DNA of 64,000 nucleotides. It comes from Gossypium raimondii. Its lineage: Eukaryota > Streptophyta > Magnoliopsida > Malvales > Malvaceae. The stretch is from the NCBI RefSeq assembly GCF_025698545.1, contig NC_068571.1, positions 48,393,733 to 48,457,732 of the forward strand, read 5' to 3'. Position 1 is the first letter of the stretch. The number at the start of each line of letters is the position of its first letter. This document shows, piece after piece, positions 12,001 through 23,874 of the stretch. A program made the translations under genes and the position numbers. The notes beneath the pieces were generated by a model, which had not been told where the DNA came from, searched no databases, and worked only from the letters and a program-made list of their open reading frames with translations.

Positions 12001-12182
12001 ACTCCATTTTCCCCCTCTTTTTTTGACCTACCAAGAGAAAAGTCTACAGGTCATTTGTCTTCTTTCTGTCACTATTCAAGTCAATGTTTTTAATTTCTTG
12101 GTTGTATCATTCTGCCCAATAAAAGGGTTTTTTTTTTTTTCTGAATGTTCTATTCCTTTCAAAAACTCCATGCTTATCTAAA

Positions 12183-14929
12183 ATGGAGGCCAAACCCAAA
12201 CCTGAATGTTGCAACCCGGTAAAAAAAAGGGGTCCTGTTTCAATGGAACATGTTCTTTTAGCATTAGGGGAAACCAAAGAAGAAAGGGATTTGAGGATTC
12301 GTAGTTTGTTCAGTTTTTTCGATGCAGCTGATGTGGGATTCTTGGATTATACTCAAATCGAAAAGGGTCTTTCAGCTTTACAGATTCCTGCTGAGTATAA
12401 GTATGCCAATGATCTTTTGAAAGTTTGTGATGCAAACAGAGATGGGTGTGTAGATTATTATGAGTTTAAGAGGTATATGGATGATAAAGAGCTTGAACTT
12501 TATAGGATTTTTCAAGCTATTGATGTGGAACATAGTGGTTGCATTTTGCCTGAAGAGCTTTGGGATGCACTTGTTAAAGCTGGTAATATACTATGATGCT
12601 CTCTTTATTACATTGTTTTAGTTTTGTTTGTCTTTACCTTTATATGTTTGATCAGTTTAGTCTTATAGTTGCATTGGTTGAGTTGATGGTGAAAAATCAT
12701 TAAAAACTTTGAACAACTTATGGTTAGTGTTTGTTGTTTTCGATCTTTTGAATGTGAAGTGCTTGCAAATTCATCGTTGGGAGACCGGAGAACTTGCTTT
12801 TGCAGTGCTTGTAACTCGGACCGCCGCTCGGAACATGTAAGGAACATATATAGCGTTAATGCGGATTGTGTTGTCTGAAAGGAAGTGTGTGGTGGCAGTG
12901 TGATTTCTTGTTTGGTAACCATTAGTAGGCGCCCGCAGGCTAATTAGATGTTAGAATTTGTTTTTTACTTTGTACAAAACCTTTTAGTAGTTTACCATTT
13001 GGCTAACTTTGTGAAATGATTGATGCTAAAGGGATTGGATCAGACATTTACCAGGTTTGACAGTTCTTTCTATGTTGTCTAGTTACAAACCATTAACTAT
13101 AATGGAAGTTTAGTTGGATATCTTACACTTGCTATCTGATCTTTAGTAGCTTTGTCCTTAGGCCATTGGGGTAGCAAATCGCAGTACGATAGATAAACGT
13201 TGACCATGGAGATTATCGTAGAGCTTAACAAGAGCTGTATTTTAGTTGGTAATATACTGAGAAGGCATAAACCTACATGGGCCCGATGAGTTTCCCATGG
13301 TGTAGAAACAGTGTCCTATTTTAGACCATCTTGTTGGTATATACTCATGCTTCAGTTTGTTTGGTGTGATAGTCCGGTAAAGTTTCTTGTCATTAGTATG
13401 TGTCTATTTGTTTTGCTGGATGTTCGAAACATTTTCTTCTTGGTCGAATCTTTTGGAATCTGTCCGTTTTCTTGCATAGCAAGTAACGTATCAAAGACTT
13501 GAAGTTGTGCATGTTATTGATGAATTTGCTCCCGTTTTACCCCCCATGATTTATCCCTATAAACTTCTCCAGTGAAAATACGTGATAGTTCTTGTGATCT
13601 TGATGTGGAAAAATTGGTTGTTACCATCATTGCAATGAATCCATTGTTTACATCTTATAAGTCCTGGCTGTTGGTATTTTGCAGGGATTCAAATCAACGA
13701 TGAGAAACTTGCTCAATTTGTGGAGCATGTCGATAAGGACAATAATGGGATTATAACATTCGAAGAATGGAGGGATTTCCTTTTACTCTACCCTCACGAA
13801 GCTAATGTCGAGAACATCTATCATCATTGGGAAAGGGTTTGCCATGTAGATATTGGAGAACATGCTGTTATTCCTCAAGGCATCAATAAACACGTTCCGA
13901 GAATCAATTCTTTTATTGCAGGGGGAATAGCAGGTGCGTTTTCTCGTACTGCAACTGCCCCTTTCGATCGCCTGAAAGTTGTTTTGCAGGTTCAGACTAC
14001 ACGTACAAGTATTCTGCCTGCTGTAACGAAGATATTGAAGGAAGAAGGTTTTTTGGGATTTTTCCGAGGTAATGGGTTAAATATCGTGAAGGTAACACCC
14101 GAAAGTGCTATCAAGTTCTATACATTCGAAATGCTAAAGGATGTAATAGGAGAGCATATGGGGGATAACAAGGGTGATATAGGTGCTGGTGGGAAACTTG
14201 TTGTCGGTGGTGTTGCGGGTGCAGTGGCACAATCCACTATCTACCCAATGGATCTTGTAAAAACACGATTGCAAACTTGTGCTTCCGAAGGTGGAAAGGC
14301 TCCGCATCTAGGGAAGTTAACCCGGGATATATGGGTTCAAGAGGGACCTCGAGCATTTTACAAAGGTCTTGTGCCATCTATTTTCGGAATTATCCCTTAT
14401 GCCAGTATCGACCTTACCGTCTATGAGACCTTGAGAGATTTCTCAAGGACACATATTCTTCAGGACAGTGGTACTTTTCTGTTCACTTCCAATATTTTGG
14501 TCTTGCATATTTTTATTTTCATTTTTCAGTTTCGTCGCATTTTTCGTGGTTTTGTAGAACCCGGTCCTCTAGTGAATATATGTTGCGGTGCAATCTCCGG
14601 AGCTTTAGGAGCAACATGCATTTACCCTTTGCAGGTTATTCGAACAAGGTATGATCGTAACGTACACAAGTCCCCATTTCCAATAATTTGTTTATAGATA
14701 ATAAAATATCCTTTGCATTTATGGGTTGTTTCCCAGAATGCAAGCACAACGTACCACGTCGAACACGGTGTATAACGGGATATCGGACGTATTTTGGAGA
14801 ACATATAGGAAGGAAGGTTATAGAGGATTCTACAAAGGACTAATACCAACTCTTCTCAAGGTAGTCCCTGCTGCAAGCAGTTCATATTTGGTTTATGAGG
14901 CAATGAAAAAGAGACTAAACTTTGATTAG
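12183..14929 (+). CDS. APC: Calcium-dependent mitochondrial ATP-Mg/Pi carrier (APC/SCaMC type)
   Basis: Exons 12183-12582, 13685-14470, 14558-14648 and 14737-14929 give 489 residues, the usual family length. The N-terminal half has four EF-hand loops. Loop 1 (about residues 47-58) and loop 3 (about 114-125) are degenerate; loop 2 ([12 protein letters not shown], about 83-94) and loop 4 ([12 protein letters not shown], about 150-161) are canonical. The C-terminal half has the three mitochondrial carrier repeats with signatures PFDRLK (about 226), PMDLVK (about 321) and PLQVIR (about 419). The family exchanges ATP-Mg or ADP for phosphate across the inner mitochondrial membrane and is switched on by calcium. 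The first intron is long (1102 bases). The 87-base intron at 14471-14557 is free of in-frame stops (see findings). The gene is syntenic with Arabidopsis At5g07320/At5g61810 (from memory). Confidence 0.95.
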
Positions 14930-14999
14930 TGAAGTCCTAAAGTTTGGGCTTATAGAGGAATGTAACTAATAATAAGATAATTAAAAAAAGTAAATAAAG

Positions 15000-15378
15000 G
15001 GTAAAAGTACCATGGACGCCCTTGTACCAAGAGTCGGATTACATTTTGCTCTCTCTACTTAAAATTTGGTCAAATTAGTTCTTATATATTATATCACAGA
15101 ACAAATTGATCCTTTCTATCAAAAATTTCATCCAATTGTATTGTTAAAAATTGTTGTGGCTAATGGAATAACTGGACAGTGATGTATGGCACGCTACGTG
15201 TACCTCATGTTGACATGCAAAGATCAATTTTTAACAGTAGAAATAAATGAAAATTTTTAACAAAAGGATCATTTTGCTATTTGATCTAATGTAAATGGAT
15301 TAATTTACATATTTTTTGAATAAAATAGACAAAATACAATTCAACTCTTAATATGGAGGTTCCATGATACTTTTACTG
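15000..15378. mobile_element. MITE family A, copy 1 (Mutator-like, 9-bp target duplication)
   Basis: Terminal inverted repeats are GGTAAAAGTACCATGG on the left and the complement of CCATGATACTTTTAC on the right. The element is flanked by the direct repeat TAAATAAAG at 14991-14999 and 15379-15387. The arms are complementary over most of the length (foldback), with no coding capacity. Two relatives sit in RBOH introns at 30928 and 31944. It lies just beyond the APC stop codon and probably starts within or close to its 3' untranslated region. Confidence 0.85.
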
Positions 15379-15387
15379 TAAATAAAG

Positions 15388-18300
15388 ATGATTATTTTGA
15401 GTAGGTGACAATTCCCACTTTCAAACAATGGGGTACGTAGTTTTGTTGTAATTTTACCCAGGCTTATGTAAACCAATGTTGAGAATCTAATTTATATACA
15501 ATATGATGTCTGAATCTCCAAGTTTATAGGGTCTGACATTATTTTTAATATATATATAAAAATTATTGTTCATATTCATGTTCTAACACACCTAGGAAGT
15601 CGGAAGATTATAAGTCATGGATTTTAAACCTACAATTTAGGAAAAGGATTGATTTGCATCTTATGTGTCAGTTTTTTGTGGTTAATAACTGAGGATGTAA
15701 CTTTTGAATTGATAAATATATTATGGGAGAGATTTATTTACTCCCATATAATATTTAAGTCATTTTATATATTTTTTAATTTTATATGATTAAGAGTGAT
15801 ATATTTCTATTTTAATTTGGACCTGGTTGGATCTTCTATTAGGTTATCTAGGGTTTATTATTAGCATATCAAGTAAAAGCTTCCTATAAATACTTAAAAG
15901 TATCAACAATGGGAGAATTCCTCTCTACTCAAAACTCTAATATGCTAAGCATTCATTTTTAAGCTTTTCTACTTGTTCGGCTTTCGGCCTTAGAATAGGT
16001 GACCAGCTTTGTTAATACCGTGCATCAACAGATATTTTAACAATTTGACCGTCATATTTTTTACACTATCCATGTAGATCATGTATCTCAAGTCTAATAT
16101 AAATTAAAATTTTCTAACTATACTTTTTTATGTAAATATATTTTTAAGAATTTATACATATATATATTTTTAATAAAAACCACGGTTCCATAATCTAAAC
16201 TGAAAATATCTCGTCGTCTCAAGCTAATCCCAATATGCTTAGGTTGTTGTTTGATAATTTGAGAAAAAATTAAATAATTAAAATTTTTAAGTTCGTAATT
16301 GTTTAATTATTTAAATACTAAAGAAAGTTGTGGATTTAGTTTCTATATTTTAAAAGAAAAAAAAGGTTAAATTCTATTTTTAGTTTTTGTATATTGAGAA
16401 AGTTGTGAATTTAACCACATATTTTAATTTGGTATTTTTAGTCATGCATTTTTCAAATTTTAAAATATCAATCCTCATTGTATGATATATGTTAAATTCA
16501 TTAAGTTTTACTGTTTCTAAATTCGACGTGATAAACATATTATCATATATGCAATGCGATGTCAACTTATTAATTTCATATATTACTCATTGAAAACTCA
16601 GTTAATGGATTAATGACACTCATTTTGCATCAAGATTGGGTATAGGGATTTAGAATGATCCAATAGGAGAATATGGACTAAATGTATAATTGTATTTATA
16701 ATATAAGACTAGTAATTAAATTTAACCAAAAGCATTAATTGCTACTCTTTGGGTGATGACTAAAATTTCAAATTGATAAGTACAGATATTAAGATTAATA
16801 CATAAATACAAAGATAATACATAAATTAAATCCACAACTTTCACAAAATACATAAATTAAATTAAAATATATAAATTAAATCTACAACTTTCACAAAATA
16901 CAAAGACTAATACCAAAATTTAACAAAAAAAAAAACTAGTAATGAAATTGAGAAATGTGATTGTATAATGAAAACAATTTTATTCATAACTTATACAAGC
17001 ATAAAGTTGAGAAAATCAAACAGCTCTAGAAATCTTAATGAGTATGTATTAAAACATGGATAATTATTTGTTATATAAGTGATGAAAATTTTCATTTACA
17101 CAAACGAGTTGAGATTTTGATATATATTTTATTTATATTTTAATTTTTAAATACAATTTAATAATACAACTCAATTTGTGGAATTAAAATTTTCTACCAC
17201 CAATATGTCAAATAATTATCCGTTAAAACATTGGAGGAAAAAAACATATGAAAAAAAAAAGTAAAAATCCGGAAGAAAGGCATGACCTTCCCTTTGCCTC
17301 AACGACTTGCCTGTGTTTGTCCCCTTCAAATCCTGTAAGAGAAACAAGAAGAGGATACATGATATATAATGTTATCAAGGATTTAAATCACCATCAACTT
17401 CATTCCGATAATGCTAACGCCACCGCAATTTAAATCCCGAAAATAAATGGTATACTAAAGCTCTTCTTCTTCTTCTTCTTCTTGCTTCTCCACATTCTTT
17501 TTTTGACAGAGGTGAGATGGGAAAGGAAGAAGAGATTGTGTTGTAAATTGTCTTAGTTTCAGCAACACTAGGTTTATATAAAAAAACATTCATGGACAGT
17601 GTGTGAGACAAGTGTCAATGGCTCAATGTTGCAAAGAATAAGAGAAAGAAGACAAATGTGTCAAATTTCATATTATTCTCTCATGGGGGAATATCTTATC
17701 TTCCACTAACTACTATTATTCTTTTTTATCAAATCTAAGGGGAAGTTAGGAATTCTTTTTTATCCTTAATATTTAATTATAATTTTTAACTACACCATTA
17801 AATTATTAATGTATTTATAATTTTATAATTTTATTATATTAATTTATAATTTTAGAGAAATCAAACATTCGATCGATATTGTAACAATTGGTACGTGCTT
17901 TTTTACTAAGGTATGTATTGGTTGGTAAAAGGTTTTAATTTTTTATCTTAATTAATTTTATTTTTATAATTACATTTAAAAATAAATTATAACTATTTAA
18001 AAGAGTATTATTTTTCTCCATGTTTTAGTATATGAGTTAGTAATAAATTAATTTCAATTGGTAATTTTAGCCACCCACATGACTTATTTTAGAAAATATA
18101 AGAAAAGTCATGTACTTAATTTGAAGATGTCTTACTTTTTACAAGATTTTTACTCTATTCCCCCTTAATTTCAGGTTTAGGTTATGCTAACTCTTCTTTA
18201 TTTTATATCTATTGTAATACATTTGTGTTAAATAATATTTTCCCTCATGTTATTATACTAGTAACTAAATGTGGTATTGATTAATAATATTAAATTTTAT

Positions 18301-18682
18301 ATGCATGTAATTAAAACATATTTGCATATATATATATAGTATATATGAAAATATTTTTAAAATACAGATAAATTCGAAACGGTATCGAAATAAAATGATA
18401 CGTAAATTAATACAGTATTGATTAAGTTGGATCAAACTATAACTTTACAAATTTTAAGAGAGAAAAGGCCCTAGTTGCTCTTGGCATCACCTTTCTTGAA
18501 TAAAGTTTAAGATTTAATTTTATTATTATTGTTAGTATTTTTGTCAAAATTTCATTAATACATTTTGAAGTAAAATTTGGCAATAAATATTAATGATGCA
18601 AATTATTACAACTTATTACCATAAAAATGCAAAAGTAATTAAAATTTTAAATACTAATTTTATTATAAGTTATTATTATATA
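15388..18682. other. Gene-free interval with decayed repeats
   Basis: Mostly AT-rich. It contains a foldback element at about 16364-16727 (GGTTAAATT... against ...AATTTAACC) and partial tandem copies of a sequence around CACAACTTTCACAAAA at 16833-16910. A less AT-rich patch at 17240-17700 has a (CTT)n run near 17461. Short open frames at 17248-17433 (+) and 17414-17611 (-) match nothing I know. No gene is supported. Confidence 0.4.
16364..16727. mobile_element. Foldback MITE-like element
   Basis: The left end GGTTAAATTCTATTTTTAG and the right end ...CTAGTAATTAAATTTAACC are imperfect inverted repeats about 360 bases apart. The element resembles the other GGTTAAA-ended elements of this window. 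Target-site duplication is not clear because both flanks are A-rich. Confidence 0.45.
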
Positions 18683-18825
18683 TGTTCTTTTTATATAATG
18701 TCTAGAACTACTTATAGCATCTCCTCAACTCTTAAATAGGAAGACAATACACTCCAACATACTTGGACCCATAGCTTTATACACGACAATAATATCAATA
18801 CTAATTAAATTAAAGCTCAATCAAT
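18683..18825 (-). mobile_element. SINE family, copy 2 (minus strand)
   Basis: This is a reverse-strand copy of the SINE at 3923. On the plus strand it starts GTTCTTTTTATATAATGTC, passes through TCTAGAACTACTTATAG and the region complementary to the B-box, and ends near CTCAATCAATTAC. It is diverged, with no obvious target duplication. Confidence 0.55.
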
Positions 18826-19977
18826 TACAAAAAATTTAAATTAAATCTTAAATTTTGTGTACTCAGATAATATTTTGACTTTTTTTTTACATTAAATTAT
18901 TATACTCTTCTGATAAAGCCAAATAAAGAAAGAGGGAAAGTTAGATAACAGGTGGAGGGCTCCCATTCTATAGAAGAGAATGAAAATTATAAACAAATGG
19001 AAAGAGACATAGAAGGCATGTTTTGGCAAAAAGGTAAGATTATATTTCAATAATCTAAAGGGGGAAGAATATAGAAGAAGATTATGCCCTCTTTCTTTTT
19101 CATATTTTAGGGTACAAAATGCTTTGCACCATCCACCTATTCCCTTTACTCTTCCTTTCACCAATCCAAATTTATTACACAATATAAACTTTGGTTTTAA
19201 AGAGGTGTAATGCTAAAGTTCCTTTTCTTGGAATTTGTTTATTTATTTATTATTAATTTTGGTTTTAATTTTCAAAAAAAAAAGTATTTGGGAGATCCTT
19301 GTATTACAGGACCGATTAAATTAGACATTTGTTATTAAATAGATTGTTTTAGTCGATATACTATTAAAAAGAATTAAATAAGTCAAATTTTAATGAAGCT
19401 AACGCCATCTTGTATAAAAATATCTTAAAATTATTTTTTAATTGTAGTTCAATTCTAAATAAAAGATTTCATTTATAGAACCATAAAAATTTTAAAAATA
19501 TTACTCTATTAAATAGTAAATGATATTTTTAAACAATAAATGTTAACTATATTCCAAATTGGCTTTAGCTTATTCTTTTAATAGCATAAGGACTAAATCG
19601 CTCCATTTAATTGTAGAGAGATTAATTTGATAAAATCAACGTAATAGAGAGATCTCTTAGGTGCATTCGTCTTTCAAAAAAAGTCAAATAGTTTTTTTAA
19701 TAAAATGTTGACTAAAACATTATTTTTAATGATATTAGCGTGGCAACCCGTATGTACTTCACATTGACATGATAATATTTGTCTTATATGTCATTTCAAC
19801 AAATAAGTTTAAATTTCTAAAATATTCAAAAAAATAAATAAAATTTTTAAAAAATAACACGAAGTTTACACGGATTGCCATGCAGGTTGTAATGTTTAAA
19901 AATTAAAAAAATAACAATTCAATTCTTTTTTATTTACTTCCTTTTATATGAGCGTAGTATTACGATTTCTAATATTT

Positions 19978-20125
19978 GATTTTTAACACAATATCTAGAA
20001 CTACTCATAGCCCCTTCCCAAATCTTGAATTAGAGGATAAGGCGTTTTAGCACACTCAAACCCGCGTTCTCCTACACTGGCAACGATGCAAATGCCAATA
20101 GAGTTAAGATTCAATCGGCAATTCA
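19978..20125 (-). mobile_element. SINE family, copy 3 (minus strand)
   Basis: This copy retains TTTTTAACACAATATCTAGA, ACTACTCATAG, the B-box complement ACTCAAACCCGCG, GTTCTCCTACACTGGCAAC and a terminal ...AGATTCAATCGGCAATTC. It is the best-preserved minus-strand copy for building a consensus. Confidence 0.6.
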
Positions 20126-22661
20126 ACTTTTTTTTAAGGGTTAATGATCAAATTTGACTCTTTTAAAAAAATTAAAAGTCAAATTTAACTGAAAAATGTC
20201 AATTTGACAAAAGTAAAAATATTAAGAACTAAATTTGATATTACACCTTTTAAATTTAATTGACTTATGTAATTATACTAAGAAAAAGTGATATTAGTAT
20301 GTACTCATTTATCAATCCAAATTTAGTATGAGATATAAATTTTTAACAAAATTATCAAAGAGTCCATGGGCTCACTCCTAAGGAACAAACCCAAATGTTG
20401 CATAAACTAAAACCCGAGCCCATGGAAACTAAGCCGAAGTGGCATTTCTCGTGGTTCTTACAGGGAAGAGGCAAGAGTAAGAAGTCAAACGGTTAGAGAT
20501 CAGAGACAAAATTTGATATCCAAACATTAGGAATGCAAGTGAGTGTGGAATCGGCCTCGTCGGTGACTACCCGAGACAAGGTGCTCCTCCGTCGTGCGAA
20601 GATTCACGATCCAACGCCTATACTCTATTGGCCAGTCCCGCTTCCCTTAATCATAAACCAAAACACCGACTAAAATGAAAACGGGGCAACGCAAAAAGAA
20701 AACCAAGCTTTAGCGCCTCCAATCCATCGCTAATGAAGATTATTGTTGAGAAATATATTTGGTAGTTGGTAGTGGTAGAAGACGTAAGTGTAATTTGTTA
20801 AACCTCGTTAAAATTTTTGTGCTTTTTATTGTTTTTATTTTCCTTTCAATATCTGCTAGGTATAATTGTAATAATATATTATATTATTAAATTACATTGC
20901 ATGGAGATCAGTTTAGAATGTTGAGTTTTAAGCGGATTGTTATATATTTTAAGGAAATACGATTGATTAGCGCATATATTTAAACTTTAGTAAGAGTAAA
21001 ATTATTACTCCGATACTATATGTAGATAACATTCTATTAGTAAACATAGGTACATCTTGATTATATGAAACCATGAGGTTATTATTTAGTAAATTTCAAA
21101 TGAAAATTTTAGTTTACTCTAGTATTCAAAATAGACATAAAGAGGAAGGGACGGAGAATATATCATATGCATTAGTAATGGAAATTCTACTTATTCACAA
21201 GTTTGTATATGTTTAGATATAATATTTATAATATATATAAAAGTATGAATTTGAAAAAAATTGAAATATCAAGAATATCTTTTATTTTTCATCATATTAA
21301 TAAATTCATATTTAAAATAAATGAAATATTTAATTTAGAATTATTAATTAAAAATAGTTGAAATAAAATAGAAGTTGTAATATGATAGGCTGTGGAGACC
21401 TACAAAATAAATCTTACTTAAAAATATAATATTAGTAGATAACGACAAGTCGGGTTGTATCCATAAAGATGGGTAATAATTTTATTTCTTAAATAAAAAC
21501 AAAAAATAATGGTGGGTTATAAAAAAACTAAATTCAAGTTAAAACAAAAATAAAAAAAGTAAAAGTTTTGGAAAATGATGAAGCAAAATCTTATAAAATT
21601 TTTATAATTTATTGAAAATTATTAGATTTATTATATTTTATAATATTTATAAGTTTTATTAATTATTAATTTTAATGAATTTTAAAATATTTTTATAATT
21701 TTTCTGAATTTTTATAATTTTTATGGGAAAATAATAGATTAAGTCATAAGTCGCCGCGTGTCACTTTCTTATTAGTCTATCAATTTTTTTAATGTTCAAC
21801 GTGACCAATAACAGAAACTATTAATAGAGGGGTTTAATTGGTTTTTTAATGTTAGGGGCTTAAGTGGGTGCAAATTTAATATAAGGGATTAATTATTTTT
21901 TATATTTTCTTAAAGGTTTTTTGGCGTATAAACTTTAAAAATGTAATGATTTTATAATAAATAAAAATTTAAATTAAACATGTTAAAACACAATAAATTT
22001 AAATTGAATATTTTAGTCAAATTATGTTTTAGTTATTGTAGTATACTTGATTGAAGGATTTAGTCTCAATAATTTAATATGACATAATTTGATTATTATT
22101 ATTGTTACGCGTTAGTTCAAATTATTAATATGGTTAAAAGATTTCATTAGTCCTAGTGTAAAATACTTTTGAAAATTAAAACCGGACTTTCTTAAGTCAA
22201 CTTAAAAGGTGAAATTATAGTTATTAAAATAGTTTTTAAGTAAACTATACAGATAGTCATGTAATTATATAAAAAATCATTTTAGACATTTAAAATAAAA
22301 AATTGCAATTTAAGCACCCACGTCATATAATTCGCCATTTTGATTACTCCTGTTAAAATCACAAATGATAAGTTGATGTGTCAGTTAAAAACAATATAAT
22401 AACAAATTTAGTCTTCAACTTTTACATATTAATATCAATTTAGTCATAAATTTAAAAATTAACCCTCAAAATTTACAAATGATCTCAATTTGATCCTAAT
22501 TCTAAAAAACTAAAAAATACATAAATATTAAAAATAAATTTAAAATATATAAAAATAAAAATATTGTTGACAAGAAATAATAATAATATATAAAATTTAA
22601 AAATATATAAATAAGAAAATATTTTCAAAAAATATAATAATAAATTTAAAATTTATATTAT

Positions 22662-22697
22662 ATTAACATTAACATTAACATTAACATTAACATTAAA
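22662..22697. repeat. (TTAACA)n hexanucleotide repeat
   Basis: About six copies of ATTAAC/TTAACA in tandem inside an AT-rich tract. This is not the plant telomere unit (TTTAGGG). Confidence 0.85.
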
Positions 22698-23076
22698 TAA
22701 ATATAAATATATTAATATTTAATAAAATAAAAATCACCCTGTCCCTCTCCTCTCCTCCTCCTCCCCCCTACAAATTGAGAAAAGAGAGAGTAAAAACCCA
22801 GTAATCAATTAAAGAAACTTGATTGCGTTATTCATTTTCGTTCCGTTTGAAGACAAAAAAAAGGCTTATAGATATAAAATTTGAATATTTTTCATTAAAA
22901 TTTCATATTAGCTTACTAAAGAAAATTTTTAATAGTGTTATTGATTTGGACTAATAAGTAATATTAATAATAGTAAAAAAAATCAACTTATTACAATTTT
23001 AAGTATAAGAAAAAATTATTACAAATTTACATAGACCAAGGCCATAATTATACCAAAATTCAAAAGTAAATAATAA

Positions 23077-23605
23077 GGGTAAATTACACCCTGGGTCACT
23101 AAATTATTAGTTAGTTTACGTTTGGGTCACTTAACTTCAAAAAATTATAAAATGGTCATTGAACTATTCCAAAGATTTCATTTAGGTCATTGGATTGTTA
23201 AAATCGCTATAGTGTGGCCTTCTTTGTTTGTACCACATACACCAATCGAGAGCTCTCATTCCCATTTTCTTCGATAGTTCAGTTTTTTTTTATAAAACAA
23301 CTTCGAACGTCATGAATCTATGAACCAAAATCCAAATCAATTTTTTCTTTGATTTCCGACATTGATCGTCAAATCAGCTTGGATTTAAGGTATGTTCTTT
23401 TACTTATCGATGTGTACTAATCTACCACATAAATCATCAATTCGTTATTTTGAGCTTACTAGTCATACTTTTCTAAAAAAAAACTTAATAGCGACTTAAA
23501 TGAAATCTTTCAAATAATTTAATGACTATTCTGTAATTTTTTAAAATTAAGTGACCAAAATGTAAACTTATTACTAATTTAGTGACCTTAGTTGTAGTTT
23601 ATCAA
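23077..23605. mobile_element. Foldback element upstream of calnexin
   Basis: The left end GGGTAAATTACACCCTGGG followed by TCACTAAATTATTAG pairs with the right end CTAATTTAGTGACC...GTAGTTTATC. Inner arms (ATTATAAAATGGTCATTG against TGACTATTCTGTAATTT) are also complementary. It is a non-coding 0.53-kb MITE-like element that ends about 80 bases before the calnexin promoter elements. Confidence 0.6.
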
Positions 23606-23682
23606 AAAAGCGTACACTAATATGACCAACTGTATAGTTTGGGCAAAAAAAAAAAAACCTTCGCGATGTCGTGGATGTGTAT

Positions 23683-23701
23683 ACGTGGCAACAACCCATT
23701 G
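23683..23701 (+). promoter_or_regulatory. ER stress response element (ERSE-I), reverse orientation
   Basis: CGTGG, nine bases, ATTGG is the exact reverse complement of the ERSE-I consensus CCAAT-N9-CCACG. It lies about 190 bases upstream of the calnexin ATG and 65 bases upstream of the TATA box. In plants this element is bound by bZIP28/bZIP60 together with NF-Y and drives unfolded-protein-response genes, including calnexin. A second, looser copy (CGTGG-N11-ATTGG) lies at 23711-23731, overlapping a CACGTG G-box at 23709-23714. Confidence 0.8.
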
Positions 23702-23765
23702 GTTAATTTCACGTGGCACGTATTATCATTGGGTAAAACAAGTCGACGCCAGTATCCCGAAGATC

Positions 23766-23775
23766 TATATATAAA
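23766..23775 (+). promoter_or_regulatory. TATA box of calnexin
   Basis: TATATATAAA lies about 110 bases before the ATG and downstream of the ERSE elements. The predicted transcript start is near 23800. Confidence 0.6.
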
Positions 23776-23874
23776 AAAGGGCAAACACAATTGATGGCAG
23801 ATTTAGATTCAGATCGAAAAGAAGGGGTAAAAGAACTTCAATAATTTGAGTTTAGGTTTTTTAGATCGAAGATT

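Larger units (their letters stand above)
18826..23076. other. Long gene-free interval upstream of calnexin
   Basis: Mostly AT-rich repeat relics. A foldback-like stretch lies at 19285-19672 and a SINE copy at 19978-20125. A more GC-rich island at 20390-20740 has a 47-codon open frame (ATG at 20532) that I do not recognise. A (TTAACA)6 hexamer array lies at 22662-22697, followed by a CT-rich patch near 22740. An open frame at 18892-19182 (-) has no family resemblance. No gene is supported. Confidence 0.4.

Noticed and set aside
17460..17560. miR156-like sequence (TGACAGAGGTGAGATGG) as a microRNA gene
   Set aside because: It differs from known miR156/157 at several positions and no matching star arm or hairpin is visible nearby.
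18892..19182. 96-codon minus-strand frame
   Set aside because: No motif, no promoter support and Phe/Leu-rich composition expected from the AT-rich DNA; kept only as a note.
22662..22697. (TTAACA)n as an interstitial telomere repeat
   Set aside because: The plant telomere unit is TTTAGGG; the array is a simple AT-rich hexamer.
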